Shown here piece after piece: positions 1-11,408 of a stretch of DNA of 64,000 nt; within the stretch, counting starts at the first letter, position 1; the number at the start of each line of letters is the position of its first letter. This DNA is from Dipteris shenzhenensis (Eukaryota > Polypodiophyta > Polypodiopsida > Gleicheniales). The position numbers were made by a program, and so were the translations under genes. Location of the stretch: the NCBI GenBank assembly GCA_047967505.1, contig CM106538.1, one strand, 5' to 3'. The notes beneath the pieces are model-generated. The model searched no databases. It saw only the letters and a program-made list of their open reading frames with translations, and was not told where the DNA came from.

Positions 1-159
1 TATGAAAATTTCTATTAACCAAGTTTTCAAAGGGTAGAAAGAATTGCCTAAATTCTTTTCATTTCATAATGCTAATCGGAGAAAAGAAAAGAAAATGCAT
101 TTCAAATGTTCGGAGAAAACGTAATGAACCTTCATTTTTCACCTCTAAAAAATATTTTA

Positions 160-2301
160 GGGGTGCATCAGGGTGAGACTTCAGCAAGACGAAGCAGAAA
201 GCCTTTGCCTCGGTGGTGAAGAGGTGGAACGTGGAGGTCATCCTCCTACAAGAGATCAAGACAGGTTCTGATAATAATCCTTGGATGGCTCTAAATTTAC
301 TGGAATTTTCCTCCTTAATCAACTGCCTATCCAGAGGCAGGGGCGGGGTCGCCATTCTGTATCGACCCTTGGTCGCGTGTACTGAGATCGGTCGTTATGA
401 TATGGGGTCCTTGTTAGCTGTGGAAGTCTCTTACAAGGGGTTCGTCTTCAAGATAGCAAATATCTAGGCTCCGAATGTCTGCACTGAGAGGGGAGAGTTG
501 TGGAATCTGATGGGAGAAAAGCTATTAGGGGAGAGGTGGTTGTTGGGGGGGGACTGGAACATGGTGGATCGCCCAAAAGATAGATCGGTGCAGTCGAGTG
601 GGATCCTAGGAGGTGAGGCGGAAGACTGGGATTCCTTGGTGCTAAACAAAGGCCTGGTGGATTGCAGGGAGTTAGATCCGGATGCTCTCTTCGGGTTCAC
701 TTGGTATAACAAGAGGAAAGGAGAGGAGCTCTGTGCCGGTAGACTCGACAGGTTCTATGTCTCCAAGGAGACCTGCGTGCGCATGCAGGTCTTTCCGATC
801 ACATCCCTACGTGCCCTTTAAGCTGGACAAACGGCAACTGGCCTATGATCGATTCTGTGTGGAGGTGAGTAGAACCTGGAAGTCCGCCACTAAGGGGTCC
901 CAGGACCCTATGCTCAAGTGGGATATGGCCATCAAGGCTGTGATGCAGGTGGCTAAAGAGTGTGATAAGCAGAAAAGAAGGTGGGTACATACCATGTCTA
1001 GGCAGGTAAGCAGGTAAGTGCGTGTTGGGAAAGCTTGAAGAGAGCAGTTGACGAAAGCCCGACAGACTCGTACCTGGCTACATTGATGTTCGAGGCTGAA
1101 GAGGTCCTAAGAAAGGTCAAGCTGGAGAAGGCAGAAAAGGCCAGACTTCAAAGTAGGCTGACCTAGTTACAGCATTATGACTGCCCCTCCAAAGTCTTCC
1201 TCCAGGCAGTTAAGAAAAAGCAGACCAGGGAAAGCATCGACAGAGTCGTGGACAAAGAAAGCAACCTTGTCACTGAATATTGGCACATCGCTCAAGTATT
1301 CCTTCAAGAGCTGTCTAGTATAGTGGGGGAACAGGCCATCTCGGTCCAGTCCTGGCAGCATAGGTCCCAAGAGTTCCTAAGCCAAGTGAACTCTTAGCTG
1401 TCGGGGGCCGACAAGGCTAGTTTAAGCAGACCGTTCTCTGTGGAGGAGCTTAAGGAAGCTTTGGACTACCTCGAAAACGAGAAGGCACCTGGCCCAGATG
1501 GCTTGCCAACTCAATTTTTTCAGGCCTTCTGGGAAGTAATTAAATTGGATTATACAGCCATGGTTCAGCAGGCTGTTCGCTGTGGCTCCCTCTCCATTGG
1601 GCTTAGTAAAGCTCTTTCCCAAAAAGCATTCCAAGCTCCGAGCAGGTGATTGGCGCCCCATCACCCTACTGAACACGTCCTATAAGATCCTGGCTAAGGC
1701 CATCACCCTCAGAATAAGGGACTTGTGCTCAAGAGTGGTAGACAAGGAGCAGAACGGGTTCATTAAGGGGAGAGACATTTTCAAGAACATCTTGACTGTC
1801 ACCACAGCTTTAGACTGCGCACAACAGACGGGGAAGAAGACCTTGCTCCTTGGCTTCAATTTTGACAAGGCGTATAACCGTGAGAGGTGGGACTTTATGC
1901 TCTGTGTCCTGAGAAAGCTTGGGTTCGGGACAGTGTTCTGTGGTTTTGTGCAGACACTGTTTGGCAATGCATCTGCTGTGATGCGTTTGAATGGAGGAGC
2001 TGTAGGGAGTTACAACCTACACAGGTCCGTCAGGCAAGGGTGCCCGCTGGCACCTCTATTGTATGCGCTGTGTACTGTGCCTCTAATCACGGCGAGTAAG
2101 GCCAAACTGGAGTCCAACCTCATCAAAGGCCTACGCCTCCCCTCACGTGCCCAAATGTGTACCCAGTTTTTCGCTGATGACATGGATGCCCTCATCGCCT
2201 AGGAAGAATTTTCTTTGTCGAGCCTAAATGGGGTGCTTGGAGTTTTGGGCTCTCAATGCAGTTGGCCAAAAACGTGCTGAAGTCTCACCCTAATGCACCC
2301 C
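160..2301 (+). mobile_element. Decayed LINE (L1-type) ORF2, internally deleted
   Basis: A non-LTR retrotransposon ORF2 spread over several frames. Positions 213-821 encode an apurinic-type endonuclease remnant (VEVILLQEIKTGS, LLGGDWNMV, GRLDRFYVS). Positions 1440-2202 encode reverse transcriptase: APGPDGLPTQFF, DWRPITLLNTSYKILAK, NGFIKGRDIF, the first catalytic Asp in NFDKAYNRERWDF, SVRQGCPLAPLLYAL and the catalytic FADDMDAL. Several stops and frame changes (for example near 466, 820, 1020, 1165, 1396 and around 1585-1650) make it non-functional. Coding similarity fades soon after the FADD box (about 2202), so the C-terminal part is missing. Its ends coincide with a 28-bp near-perfect inverted repeat (160-187 and 2274-2301). 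It lies just downstream of the last visible GH1 exon and may sit in an intron of that gene. Confidence 0.88.
160..2301. repeat. 28-bp inverted repeat bracketing the LINE remnant (160-187 / 2274-2301)
   Basis: The arm at 160-187 contains ggggtgcatcagggtgagac. The reverse complement of 2274-2301 gives the same with one internal mismatch, so about 27 of 28 positions match. Inverted repeats are not a property of LINEs, so these may mark an inversion, a fold-back insertion or a captured fragment. Confidence 0.7.
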
Positions 2302-2801
2302 CTAGCTAGCTGGCTGGACGATTTTAAAGGGGAGTCTATTCCGAGGGGTGTAGTTGGGGGGGGCCTCTTGGTCTGGGTCTCACGCTCAGACAAAGATTTA
2401 TGTGGTTTCTCGATATTCATACGCTGTTGTAGGATGTAGGATGTGTTGGCTACTTGGTAGTGTAGGCCGTGAGCAGTATGCTCTGTCAGTCGGCCACCCA
2501 CTTTCGTATCCTGTTTCTTCCTTTTAATAGAAGCCGGCACTTTCCCCACACACACACACAATCTCCAAAATAATGTTAATCAATTTAGTTGTGTGTTAGC
2601 TTACAAATCTGCAAATTCTGAGAAAAAGCTTCAAATTTTTAAAATCCCAAGTTTTGAGTAGTTTGAGAAATTTTTTGAAACCCCAGGTTTTGTGATGTGC
2701 TGAGAAATCTGTTTTCTGTGAACACAAGCTAATATAAGTCTTTAGGAGTTAAATTGTTTTTTAAAAGAGAAGAACTTCTATTAATGCTTGAAAAGCTTTA
2801 C
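2302..2801. other. Non-coding stretch, possible GH1 intron
   Basis: No convincing coding signal. There is a short CA run near 2549-2561 and AT-rich sequence leading to the splice donor of the last visible GH1 exon at 2801. I see no continuation of the GH1 frame here. Confidence 0.5.
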
Positions 2802-5800
2802 CAGTTAACTTTGCAGACCAGTCTTGAAAATAGCCAGTGATGTTGGTTTTGTACTCGTCGTCGTAAGTTGCGTAGATTGCAGTCACTGCATTCAATCCGA
2901 TGAAGTCTACTGATCCCCGCAGACTCACAGATTGCTCCTCCGTGAACGTTGGCAGTCGCGATCCCACCACTTCTCGCATCACGGCAGGGTAATCGCCATA
3001 CAAAACTGGATCCAAGAACCTTTAAATCCAGCCAATTTGAGCCAAATGTCTCCATTATTTCGATCGATGCCCAAACAATGCTACTCGATACTACTTCGTT
3101 CACGCGGTTCAACATAGAAATCGGGCAACAGTGCCGGAGAACCGTCTCTCGAAATCATGGAAGGCGAGCAACAATTGTGGGAGAATAGTCCGCCGGTTCG
3201 GAAAACTTCCGGCACAATGAGGGAGGCAGAACTAGAGAGGATTACTCACCATCCGACTGTGAAATCCGTTGCTCTCTGAGCAGCTTCTAGATCTGAGGTC
3301 GAATTCGAGAGCGGCTCAAACCATCTGAACCAGATCACCATCCCGATTTCGCCTTCCTGAGTGGGCTGCCGCGATGTTCTGAAATCAGCAATGCAGCGTC
3401 GAGACAGCTGAAATTGAGGTGAGAAAAAGGACGGAGGTAGTACCTGATGGTACTTTCTGTAGACATCAACAGCAGCCGCATGAGCAAGAAGCATGTTATG
3501 GCCAGCGATGTAGGGTTCGGTGGCGGAATTCCCGACGGTGCAGTTGAAGGGTCCCAAAGATGGGAGACCCATGCTGCATCTTCCGGGAGGACAAAAGGTT
3601 CCGGCGTAGGCAAACGGCAGGAAATCGTTCCCTTCTTCAAAGGTGACCCAATGCTTGACGCGATCCCCGAAAGCAGTGAAGCAAACATTGGCGAAGTGCA
3701 CAAAATCGTCTCTGTAGCGAACAAATTTGTGTCGTCAAACTTTCCGTGTTGCCTCGGAAAAGCAAGGGAAAGGAGTTGCAAGCATTAAAAAAGAAAACCT
3801 CGAAGGGCGGGTAATTAGAAATATCGATTTCTGAATTGAAATCACTGAATCAGGAGAGAGAATTTCTGTTGAGTACGCACATGAAGAGCGGATTTAACAA
3901 TCCTCCGTAAGTATCTTCGAGCACTTGCGGCATGTCCTGCTCATACAGAGCTACGTGGGGCTCGATACCTGCTTGAACGAACGTCCCACAGCTACTTAGC
4001 TTAAATCCATGAAAAGTTACTACTAAAGAGCCTGTAGGTATGACGGAAAAATTTCGGCAATGAATTAGTTCGGCGAAGCGAACGTTTCCGACAGTAACAG
4101 AGCAAATGTTTTCGCCCGAGAGGTCTGAAAAGTAATACCTGCGGCAATGAGACTATCGATGAGCTGGTTGTAGTGCGCCACGGCGAGTTCGTTCACTTCG
4201 CCAGTGCCATCTGCGGGCAGAAGGCGGGATGAGCAGATTGAATCCAAGGGAGGCGGACAAAAACTGTGGAAGAAATTTCTGAGACGTTACTTGGAAACAA
4301 TCGCGTCCAGGCAATCGACAATCTGAACGAGTCCATGCCCATATCAACAAGCAGTTGGATGTCTTCCTGCAAAAACCGTCAGGAGCTTTGCTTCCTCATC
4401 ATGAACACACTCTAATTAGTTCTCTAAATCTTTTCTCTAAACTAGTGTGGACATCGGAGCTGAAGCTTGAGAATAAGAGCTCAGGTAGGTTGTTAGTTAC
4501 AGGATAGCGATAGAACTGGTTGCTACCGTTTGCGGGAGTAGTGCCATCAAAAACAGCTCCTGCGCATCGGAAAGAGAACTGTGTGCTTAGAACGTCAATG
4601 AGTTTGGCAAACAGAAAATTCTAAAGTGCATAAACGCAAAGACGAGATCACAGTTGGTAGGCTTAATGCAACGACAAGCATGAAGGACAATGACAAGGAT
4701 GGGCAAATCGTTCACAATTCCGCAACGTAATCCAAATGGGTTGAAGGTTGAGATTACGAACCGTCCTTAAGCGAATAAGCATCCCAGAGGCTGACTCCTT
4801 TTCCGTCCACAAGAGTTGCAGCTTCGTGCTGCAAAATTCGACATTCAAGAGAAGCAAAATCGAAGTTTGAAAATCTGGGAGAGAGGAGGACGAACCATTG
4901 GAATCGAACCAGGAACGAAGCATTGATTTGGCAACGAAAGTTGTCTAAAGAAAGGGAATGAGATCAAACTGAAGCATGAATGTGAAAAGGAGGAACCGAA
5001 ACCGCATCGAAGCTAAAACGGAAACAAAGCACGAGGCTCTCAAGAGATTTAATAGGAAAGTGAAACGGAACTGCAAATGTGGGAGCCCCGGAAACACGCG
5101 AACAAAAGCTTGATGATCGAATCAAAAGCGGCACGTCGGCACCTGACGTGTGGAGGCGTTATGACTAGTCACGTGTCTTGTGAATCGTGATCTCGTCACG
5201 ACTGAACTCAGTTTAAGAGTCTCTCTGAACACAATTGCGACAACATGACATCTGCACCGACGTCCTCCAACGGGAGACACCTCCCACAATCGCTGCTTGC
5301 CTCTCCACATTCCGCCCCTTCGCCCATTTCCTACTTCGACATTTCCCGCTACTCCAACAAACGCACACTGCTCTCTCTGCACAGTGTCTGTTACTTCGTC
5401 TAGCTCCATTCATCCAGCTGAGGAGCCTTTCTCATCAATATCCCCCTTTTGAAAAATGCAACCCCCCCCCCCCCCCCCCTTTTTCTCTCACGCGCACCAT
5501 CAGACACCCTCCCTCCATCATTCACTACCATGACCGCCCTTGCACATTTTCTGCTCCCACAACTTATGCCTCACCTTCATCGCCCACGACAGTGCGCCGA
5601 ACTTGAAGCCCTCCGGAAAGGCATTGCGGTCGATCCAGGTATCATTGGGGAAGACGTCGCTGAAGCTAGCGCCAGGCCCGGAATTGCTGCTGGGAGTCTG
5701 GAGAGCAGAGCAGCTGGAAGGGGAAATTAGCAAAGCGACGAGAACAACAGAAAGAATAGGAAGGCGGCAGCAACTCGAGCACTGAGCACAGAAACCTCTG

Positions 5801-5817
5801 TGATTCCGTATCGTCAT
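2802..5817 (-). CDS. GH1 beta-glucosidase-like protein, 9 exons, 3' end missing, divergent active site
   Basis: Minus-strand exons joined at GT-AG sites: 5817-5575, 4828-4762, 4559-4501, 4366-4291, 4210-4139, 3968-3881, 3711-3444, 3356-3250 and 3019-2802, giving 399 residues in one uninterrupted frame. GH1 enzymes hydrolyse beta-glucosides. The chosen start gives a hydrophobic secretory signal (about residues 19-38). GH1 landmarks follow: FPEGFKFG (68-74), [34 protein letters not shown] (125-148), [11 protein letters not shown] (216-226), [39 protein letters not shown] (327-338) and DFIGLN (365-370). Usual invariant residues are changed: the YQ of the N-terminal motif is MK (80-81), YHWDLP is YEQDMP (181-186), FNEP is FEEG (226-229, the acid/base Glu228 kept), and NYYT/NHYT is NAVT (370-373). 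The nucleophile exon (TENG) is absent; the last donor at 2801 points to further exons left of the LINE or outside the window. It could be a pseudoenzyme, a diverged glycosyltransferase-type GH1, or a pseudogene fragment. Confidence 0.85.
5461..5481. repeat. Poly-C tract in GH1 intron 1
   Basis: A run of about 20 C residues on the plus strand, inside the first intron of the GH1 gene. Confidence 0.8.
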
Positions 5818-7480
5818 GGCGAGGGGAGAGAAGCGGGGTATTGGATGGCTCAAAGCTGAGGAGCTGTGGGTGCAGCGAGAGGAAGAAGAATGCAAAGACC
5901 AAAAACGCAACATGCTGGATGGATTATCGATGGAACGACAGGCAATCTAGAGATCGGAGGCAAATGTGGGATGCAATAAAATCAGCACAGAATCAAATGC
6001 AAGAAGGAAAGACAAGAAGCAAATGGAAAAATGTTTGAGACGATGATACAATTTCTGAAGACTGAAAATGTTATGTAGGCAATTTTTCAAAGCCGGACAC
6101 TTTTATGAATCAATGCAATGCAAACAGGTGACGGGGCTTAGTCACTAATGTTTCCCCATTTGTGGATTTCCTTAATCTACCCAAGTTAACTTTACCTTTG
6201 CCAATAATCACCCTTTCCTTTTCTAGCCTCCCCGAGCTACCTCGTGCTTCCTTGCACGAGGTTCCCATTCTCTTCCCTTGCATTCCATGCCCCCCCCCAT
6301 AAAGTTTGCATAACATATCACACTTTCACAGGCTTTCCCATGTTTTCAACAAGGCTCTCCGTCCCTCACAACACAAGGGTCCCTCACAATACAACCTCCT
6401 CACCATTTCCTTCCACTATATCTCCCTCCCCTTTCCCTATAAATTTCATATTTTCTTCCCGTCCCATGAGCTTTTAATCACACCCACTCCCATAAGAGAG
6501 AACATGTTCACATGAAGATGCATTGGTGGTGTTTAAGTCTTCTTCGCGCTTTAATAGGTTTTACTATAACCACTAGCTGCCTTGTCTATCCTTGTTTGAC
6601 TACACTTGTTATTTAGCTAGGAAGTTGGCATGTTCTAGCCAAGAGCCAAACAAATTCACATGCAATCATGGTGCATATAGTTATAACTTATATGGGCCCT
6701 TCTTGAGTTGTTTTAACCTATAGCAACAAGGAATGCCAATTGAAGAATACACGAATGACAAAACGCAAAGGGCAGGTCATAACTTGCACTAAAAGGATGT
6801 GGTAGTCTTTGTTTAATCTTGCCCAGTAGTCCATTTTAACATGATTGGCCAACCACTTTCTGCCTCGCAACTACATAAAATACAACACATAAAAACACAC
6901 CGTTTACACTCCTTACTATAACCCGCCATTGAGGTTTAGGGCAAGTGCCATGGCCTGAACTTAGGAAGTCAAGCTTGACCAAGCAAAAACTCACCTCAAA
7001 AGCAATACCCTACATAATAGGCCTTAAAATTGGGTAAATTTCATACAAGAGAGTCTATGTACTCCACTCTTAGTGGGGATTTAGATATCCAACCCTTTCT
7101 TACAATACATACATAAAAGCTTGACAATAAACTCATTATCTAGTCACATAGAGAGAGTGGCTGTATTTGCGATCTACATCTCTAAAAGTCTAGTCATTTC
7201 TCTAAGGAATGACTTTAGCTCCCAAATGTACACACTGTTTTACATGAATCCATGTATGCCATTGCATTTAAAATATAAGCATTGTGTGCCTTTGGGGTGA
7301 TATTACATATCTAAGTGCATCATCTAGGTACCACAAGTGTGAGTGGAGCCACATGCCCCTTAGCATTTCCTCGTACACCAAACTTACAAGATGAGCCATA
7401 AGCAAGAGGCTAGAGCTATTGAATACTATAATTGTGTTCTTTAAAAATCCCTTCAATGATATTTGTGTGACATATAATAC
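5818..7480. other. Intergenic, GH1 upstream region
   Basis: No supported gene. The first few hundred bases would contain the GH1 promoter on the minus strand, but I cannot define a TATA box or start site with confidence. The rest is ordinary AT-rich sequence. Confidence 0.5.
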
Positions 7481-7487
7481 ATTATTA

Positions 7488-7612
7488 AATAAAAGATATA
7501 GTTACTTGCATGTACCCACCTAAGGGTAAACTCCTTGAAGAGCATGTACCACCTATTACTAAAGAAACGATGTAGCTATTTGCATGTACCCACCCTAGGG
7601 GTAGCGACCTCC
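7488..7612. repeat. Short local duplication around a TTGCATGTACCCACC motif
   Basis: Two similar segments of about 60-70 bp: one with cttgcatgtacccacctaag near 7505, one with tttgcatgtacccaccctag near 7575. Non-coding. Confidence 0.55.
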
Positions 7613-7906
7613 AAGCTCATGGCATTCCAACTATCTATCCATGTGTGTGTAGGCATTACTAATTATGCATGCATCATATCTCTTTTATATGGCCATCTAG
7701 TTTTGGTTCACTAAGTTCATATAATCTCACATTCCGAACTTTTTAATTTCACGTGCCACACATGCCCTTTTCATAAATATCACTATAAGTTCACACAATA
7801 AATACGTATAGACGTTATTAATGTGGTAGACGTCCAAGCATGAAAGTTGCAGGTCACTACTAATAAATTCTGAGAAAAGGATTAGTAAGGTGCTTTGGAA
7901 GTTTCC

Positions 7907-8350
7907 AAAACTTGTAGACATAGTCTTTTAAGAGTATGTTTATTTGAGTTGAAGGCGACTTTGAGACAAAGGTTGGTAAGGTACTTTGCAAGTTTCAAAA
8001 CTTGTAGACATAGTCTTTTAAGACTTATAAGGTAGCATAAGATGCCCACAAACATGTGAATAATTAACTTTCATATGCATACGATGTGATGGAAAAAAAT
8101 ATAAAATGGTTCATCTAATTACAAAAATTGTAAGTGTGATGCCTAAGGGAGGGACCCCCAAAACTTCAAAACTTGTAGACATAGTCTTTTAAGACTTATA
8201 AGGTAGCATAAGATGGAATATTTAGAGTATGCCCAAACATGTGAATAACAAACTTTTATATTCATAAGATGTGTTAGAAAATATATAACATGGAATAATG
8301 GTTCGTGTTACTACAAAAATTATAAGTGTGATGCCTAAGGGAGGCACCTC
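7907..8350. repeat. Tandem duplication, unit about 170-185 bp, with a partial third copy
   Basis: The motif cttgtagacatagtctttta appears near 7911, 8000 and 8172. The last two copies extend through ttaaggtagcataagatg-like sequence, catgtgaataa, and taagtgtgatgcctaaggga, giving units of roughly 7996-8165 and 8166-8350. The first copy is only about 25 bp. There is no coding potential. Confidence 0.75.
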
Positions 8351-8959
8351 AAAAAAAATAATTTTATTGAGAAACCCCCACTGTTGAACATGTGCTATAT
8401 TATTGAATTTAATGAACCTCAAAGGAAGTTTGCTAGCTTGACAAGTTTGGTGTCACTATACTTTAGGTGTAGTTCCTTATGGCCGAACCTATCCAAGTGA
8501 TTCTTTAAGATTTGACATGAGATCATGGAAATTATTCTAGAATTTAAGCTAGTCTACAAATTATATACTGCACAGAGATATTTTCCCAATGATTGAAAAG
8601 TCTACAAATTAAAACTACACTGACTACAGGAAACCAATTCATAGATCTTCTCATTTCTTTCCACATCTTCTTGTCTCTTTTGGTTATAAAGAAAACACTT
8701 ACACATTGCACATGAAGCGGGAGATCCATGCAAAGATCTTGCAGAATCGCCTAGTGTTGTTCCTAGCTTCCGCATTGCATTACGGACCTGCTCCTTTTGC
8801 AAGAATCTATGGAACATGTCACGGATGCATTATTATGTAATGTGCAAAGATCTTTTTCATACTTTCATATATAGAGCACACACAATAGGTAGACATAAGA
8901 AACTCTAAAAGGGATAGATATGTGTGCAAGAAAAAACCTTGGAAAGGGTACTTTTCAAA

Positions 8960-8997
8960 GCCCTTTTTCATCTGCACTAGCTTAGATGAAAAAGGGC
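8960..8997. repeat. 14-bp perfect inverted repeat with 10-nt loop
   Basis: gccctttttcatct at 8960-8973 is the exact reverse complement of 8984-8997. The loop is 10 nt. It may be a small foldback element or chance structure. Confidence 0.7.
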
Positions 8998-9179
8998 ATC
9001 ATGTCCAATGGTTGCACCGTACATGCAGCCCCAACATGGCATCTAAAAATCATCAAAGACGCACTTTTAAAGTTTCTTCCAGTATAATTTATTTTGTTGG
9101 TCTTCTAGTGTCTGTTGAATTGTTGCACGAGGCCAATTTAGTATGATTTTCACCAATTCTGTGTTTCCAAAGTTCATTT

Positions 9180-9310
9180 TTGTCAAATCTTGGAGGAATT
9201 TCCTCGTGGTGCAGAAGGCAAAAGTGTCCGAGATGTTGCAAGGAGCCCAAAATGCCCTAAACCTGCCATGATACGAATTTGGGCATTCTAGCATGTCCAG
9301 AATGCCCAAA
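9180..9310 (+). pseudogene. Short remnant, KDZ-like transposase segment
   Basis: A 75-bp segment (about 9192-9266) is a direct repeat of about 21842-21915, mostly identical at nucleotide level. Both can be read in a similar frame: here GKSVRDVARSPKCPKPA, there DKSVWVVARSPDSPKPT. In the right-hand copy this is followed by HDGNFNLQVW, which resembles the CxxC then DGNF region of KDZ (Kyakuja/Dileera/Zisupton) transposases. The family call is tentative. Confidence 0.4.
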
Positions 9311-9323
9311 TTTATGCTGTGGC

Positions 9324-9480
9324 TCTCTCTCTCTCTCTCTCATCATTTCCCCTTCACACTCTCTCTCTTCTCTGCCTCCCCTCTCTCTATCTTCCCTCGC
9401 TCTATACCCCTTCTGCCTCGCTTATGCTTCTGCCTCCCTAATCCTTTTCTTTGTATCCCTTTTGCCTTGTTGTCCCCCCC

Positions 9481-9538
<58 letters not shown>

Positions 9539-9690
9539 TTCCCACTCTCTGTCTTCCCTCCTCTCCCTTCCTCCTCTCCCTTCCTCCTCCCCACTCTCTT
9601 CTCTCTCTATATCTTCCCTCTGTCTTCCTCTTCCCCATCTATCTCTCCCTCTCCCTCTCATTCTGCCCTCTTTCTTCCCCTCCCTATCTT
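9324..9690. repeat. CT/GA-rich low-complexity block with (CT)n microsatellite
   Basis: Nearly pure pyrimidine on the plus strand. A run of about 24 CT units lies at 9484-9531, with shorter CT/CCT runs on both sides. Long apparent reading frames here are artefacts of the repeat. Confidence 0.9.
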
Positions 9691-9699
9691 TCCAATGTC

Positions 9700-10310
9700 C
9701 TCCATAATGTCTGCATTGTGGTGAATTGAGTTCTCTAATTTTTCCAATTCAATAGTGTAAACAAATTGAGTCTCATGTGCAAGCCTAGGCGTCTTATCTA
9801 TAATTCTCTAGGTCTTCCTAGAGTTGATGATGTGGGTTTGAGTTGATGCTGTGAGCAAACCATTCTATTTTCCTATCTAGATTCCCATACACTTTCACAT
9901 TTGCATTGATAGACTTTGCAAACTTTTCCCATGCCACCCTATAATTTCTTGTGTCAATAGCAATGAGGGCCATCATGCTACCCTGGTAAAGAAAACCATG
10001 AGCAAAGGAAATGGCAATAGCATGGTTGATTGCCTCTCATTGGTACACCCTATAATGTAAGGAAACCATATGTGCGGCCCTATAATGTAATCCAACCATT
10101 TGTGGATAGCAATGGAGCCTTAAGTTCTACCCTCTTCCTTATCCTCCCCCCTTCTTACTGCCCTCTTCCTTACCCTTTCCCTTCCTTAACCTTAGCCTAG
10201 CATACCCTCTTTGCCTTTCCTTAACCAACCCTCTCTACCACCCTTCCATCCTCCCTCCCTCTACTACCACCCTTACTCCTCACAACACACCCTCCCCCCC
10301 CATATTGCTC
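9700..10310. other. Non-coding stretch
   Basis: No gene seen. The sequence becomes CT/CCCT-rich towards 10130-10310. A short repeat (accctataatgtaaggaaacc / gccctataatgtaatccaacc) occurs near 10045-10100. Confidence 0.5.
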
Positions 10311-10312
10311 TG

Positions 10313-10945
10313 GCATAGCTCGCTAGTGAGCTATGTTAGAGGGGGACAAAAATATATATATAAAAACTTTTTCTCTCTCGCATAGCTCATCGGCAAACTA
10401 TGTTGGTGGGAGACAGAGAGAGATAGCAGACAGATAGACAAACATATATATAAAGAGAGAGAGAGAGAGAGAGATCAAGTTAGAGCAAAATATCTTACCA
10501 CCTCCGGTACAACTTTCCAACGAGCTATGTCGAAGGGGAACAAAAAAACAAAGAGGAAATGTTTTTTTAAAACCCCCATTGGCATAGCTTACCGGTGAGC
10601 TATCTTAGAGGCGGATCAAAAAGAGAGGGGCAGAGAGATAAAGAGAGGGAGAGAGAGGAGAAGAGAAAGAGATTAAAAAAGAGATAGAGAGAAGATAGAG
10701 CAAAATTTCGTACGCCCTCCAGCATGGACCAGCTATGTTGGAGGGGGACCAAAAAGGAAGAGGAATTTTTAAAAAACCCCCTTGGCATAGTTCATTGGCG
10801 AGCTATGTTGGAGGGGACCAAGAAGAGAGGGGGAGATTGAGAAAGAGAGGGAGGAGAGAGGGAAGGAAAGAGAAACATATAAATATGAAGATAGAATAAT
10901 GTTTCTTATACCTTCTAGCATAGCTTAGGTGAGTTATGTGAGAGG
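10313..10945. repeat. Degenerate array of about seven palindromic units
   Basis: About seven related units, near 10313, 10379, 10515, 10572, 10720, 10788 and 10917. The best ones read roughly ggcatagctyrccggygagc followed by tatgttggagggggaccaaaaaG-like sequence and a GA-rich spacer. The core catagctc...gagctatg is an inverted repeat. Two units recur as a block of about 209 bp (10567 versus 10775, both starting aaaaacccc). The array ends 12 bp before the left TIR of the candidate transposon. Confidence 0.7.
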
Positions 10946-10957
10946 GGGACCACATTA

Positions 10958-10994
10958 GGGAAAAAGGGAACTCATTTTGGGGCCCTGTAAGAAA
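10958..10994. repeat. Left terminal inverted repeat
   Basis: Starts gggaaaaagggaactcattt and continues to about 10994. It pairs with 21014-21051 (about 27 of 35 positions, one gap). Confidence 0.7.
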
Positions 10995-11408
10995 TTCACT
11001 ATTTTTTGATTTATTTCTCTCCTAAAAGACCTCAAAAATAGTAAAATACGGAAACGTGGCTCAGAACTGTCAGTAAGGACTACAGAACTGTCAATTCAAA
11101 AAGGAATAAGATAATCTTTTGTCTGACTAACACGATTTTGCATTAAATATCCTCTTAGATTTTTTTTTGTTTACCAAAGATTCCGCATCTCTTTGGCCGA
11201 CGTGTGCAGGCCTTTCATAAAGAGTCCATCACTGAACTTGGTGATTGCAAGTTTTCAAAATATTCACATGGATACCGCCACACTTCCACGATTCATGTTA
11301 CAAAACGACTATGAGATTGAAAAACAAACTTCGCAACCTGAGAAGCACAAAAAATGGCCGATACTAGTGAGTCACTATCTCAGAAGAAGCGATTACACCA
11401 TCTTCACA

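Noticed and set aside
9279-9729. Several overlapping long frames rich in Leu/Ser or Arg/Glu
   Set aside because: They come from the CT/GA microsatellite, with no domain and frames open on both strands.
10953-10970. Reading the element as a CACTA transposon because of CAC-ATTA at the left end
   Set aside because: The right end reads CATTAGGA, not CACTA, and the transposase lacks the TNP2-type motifs I would expect.
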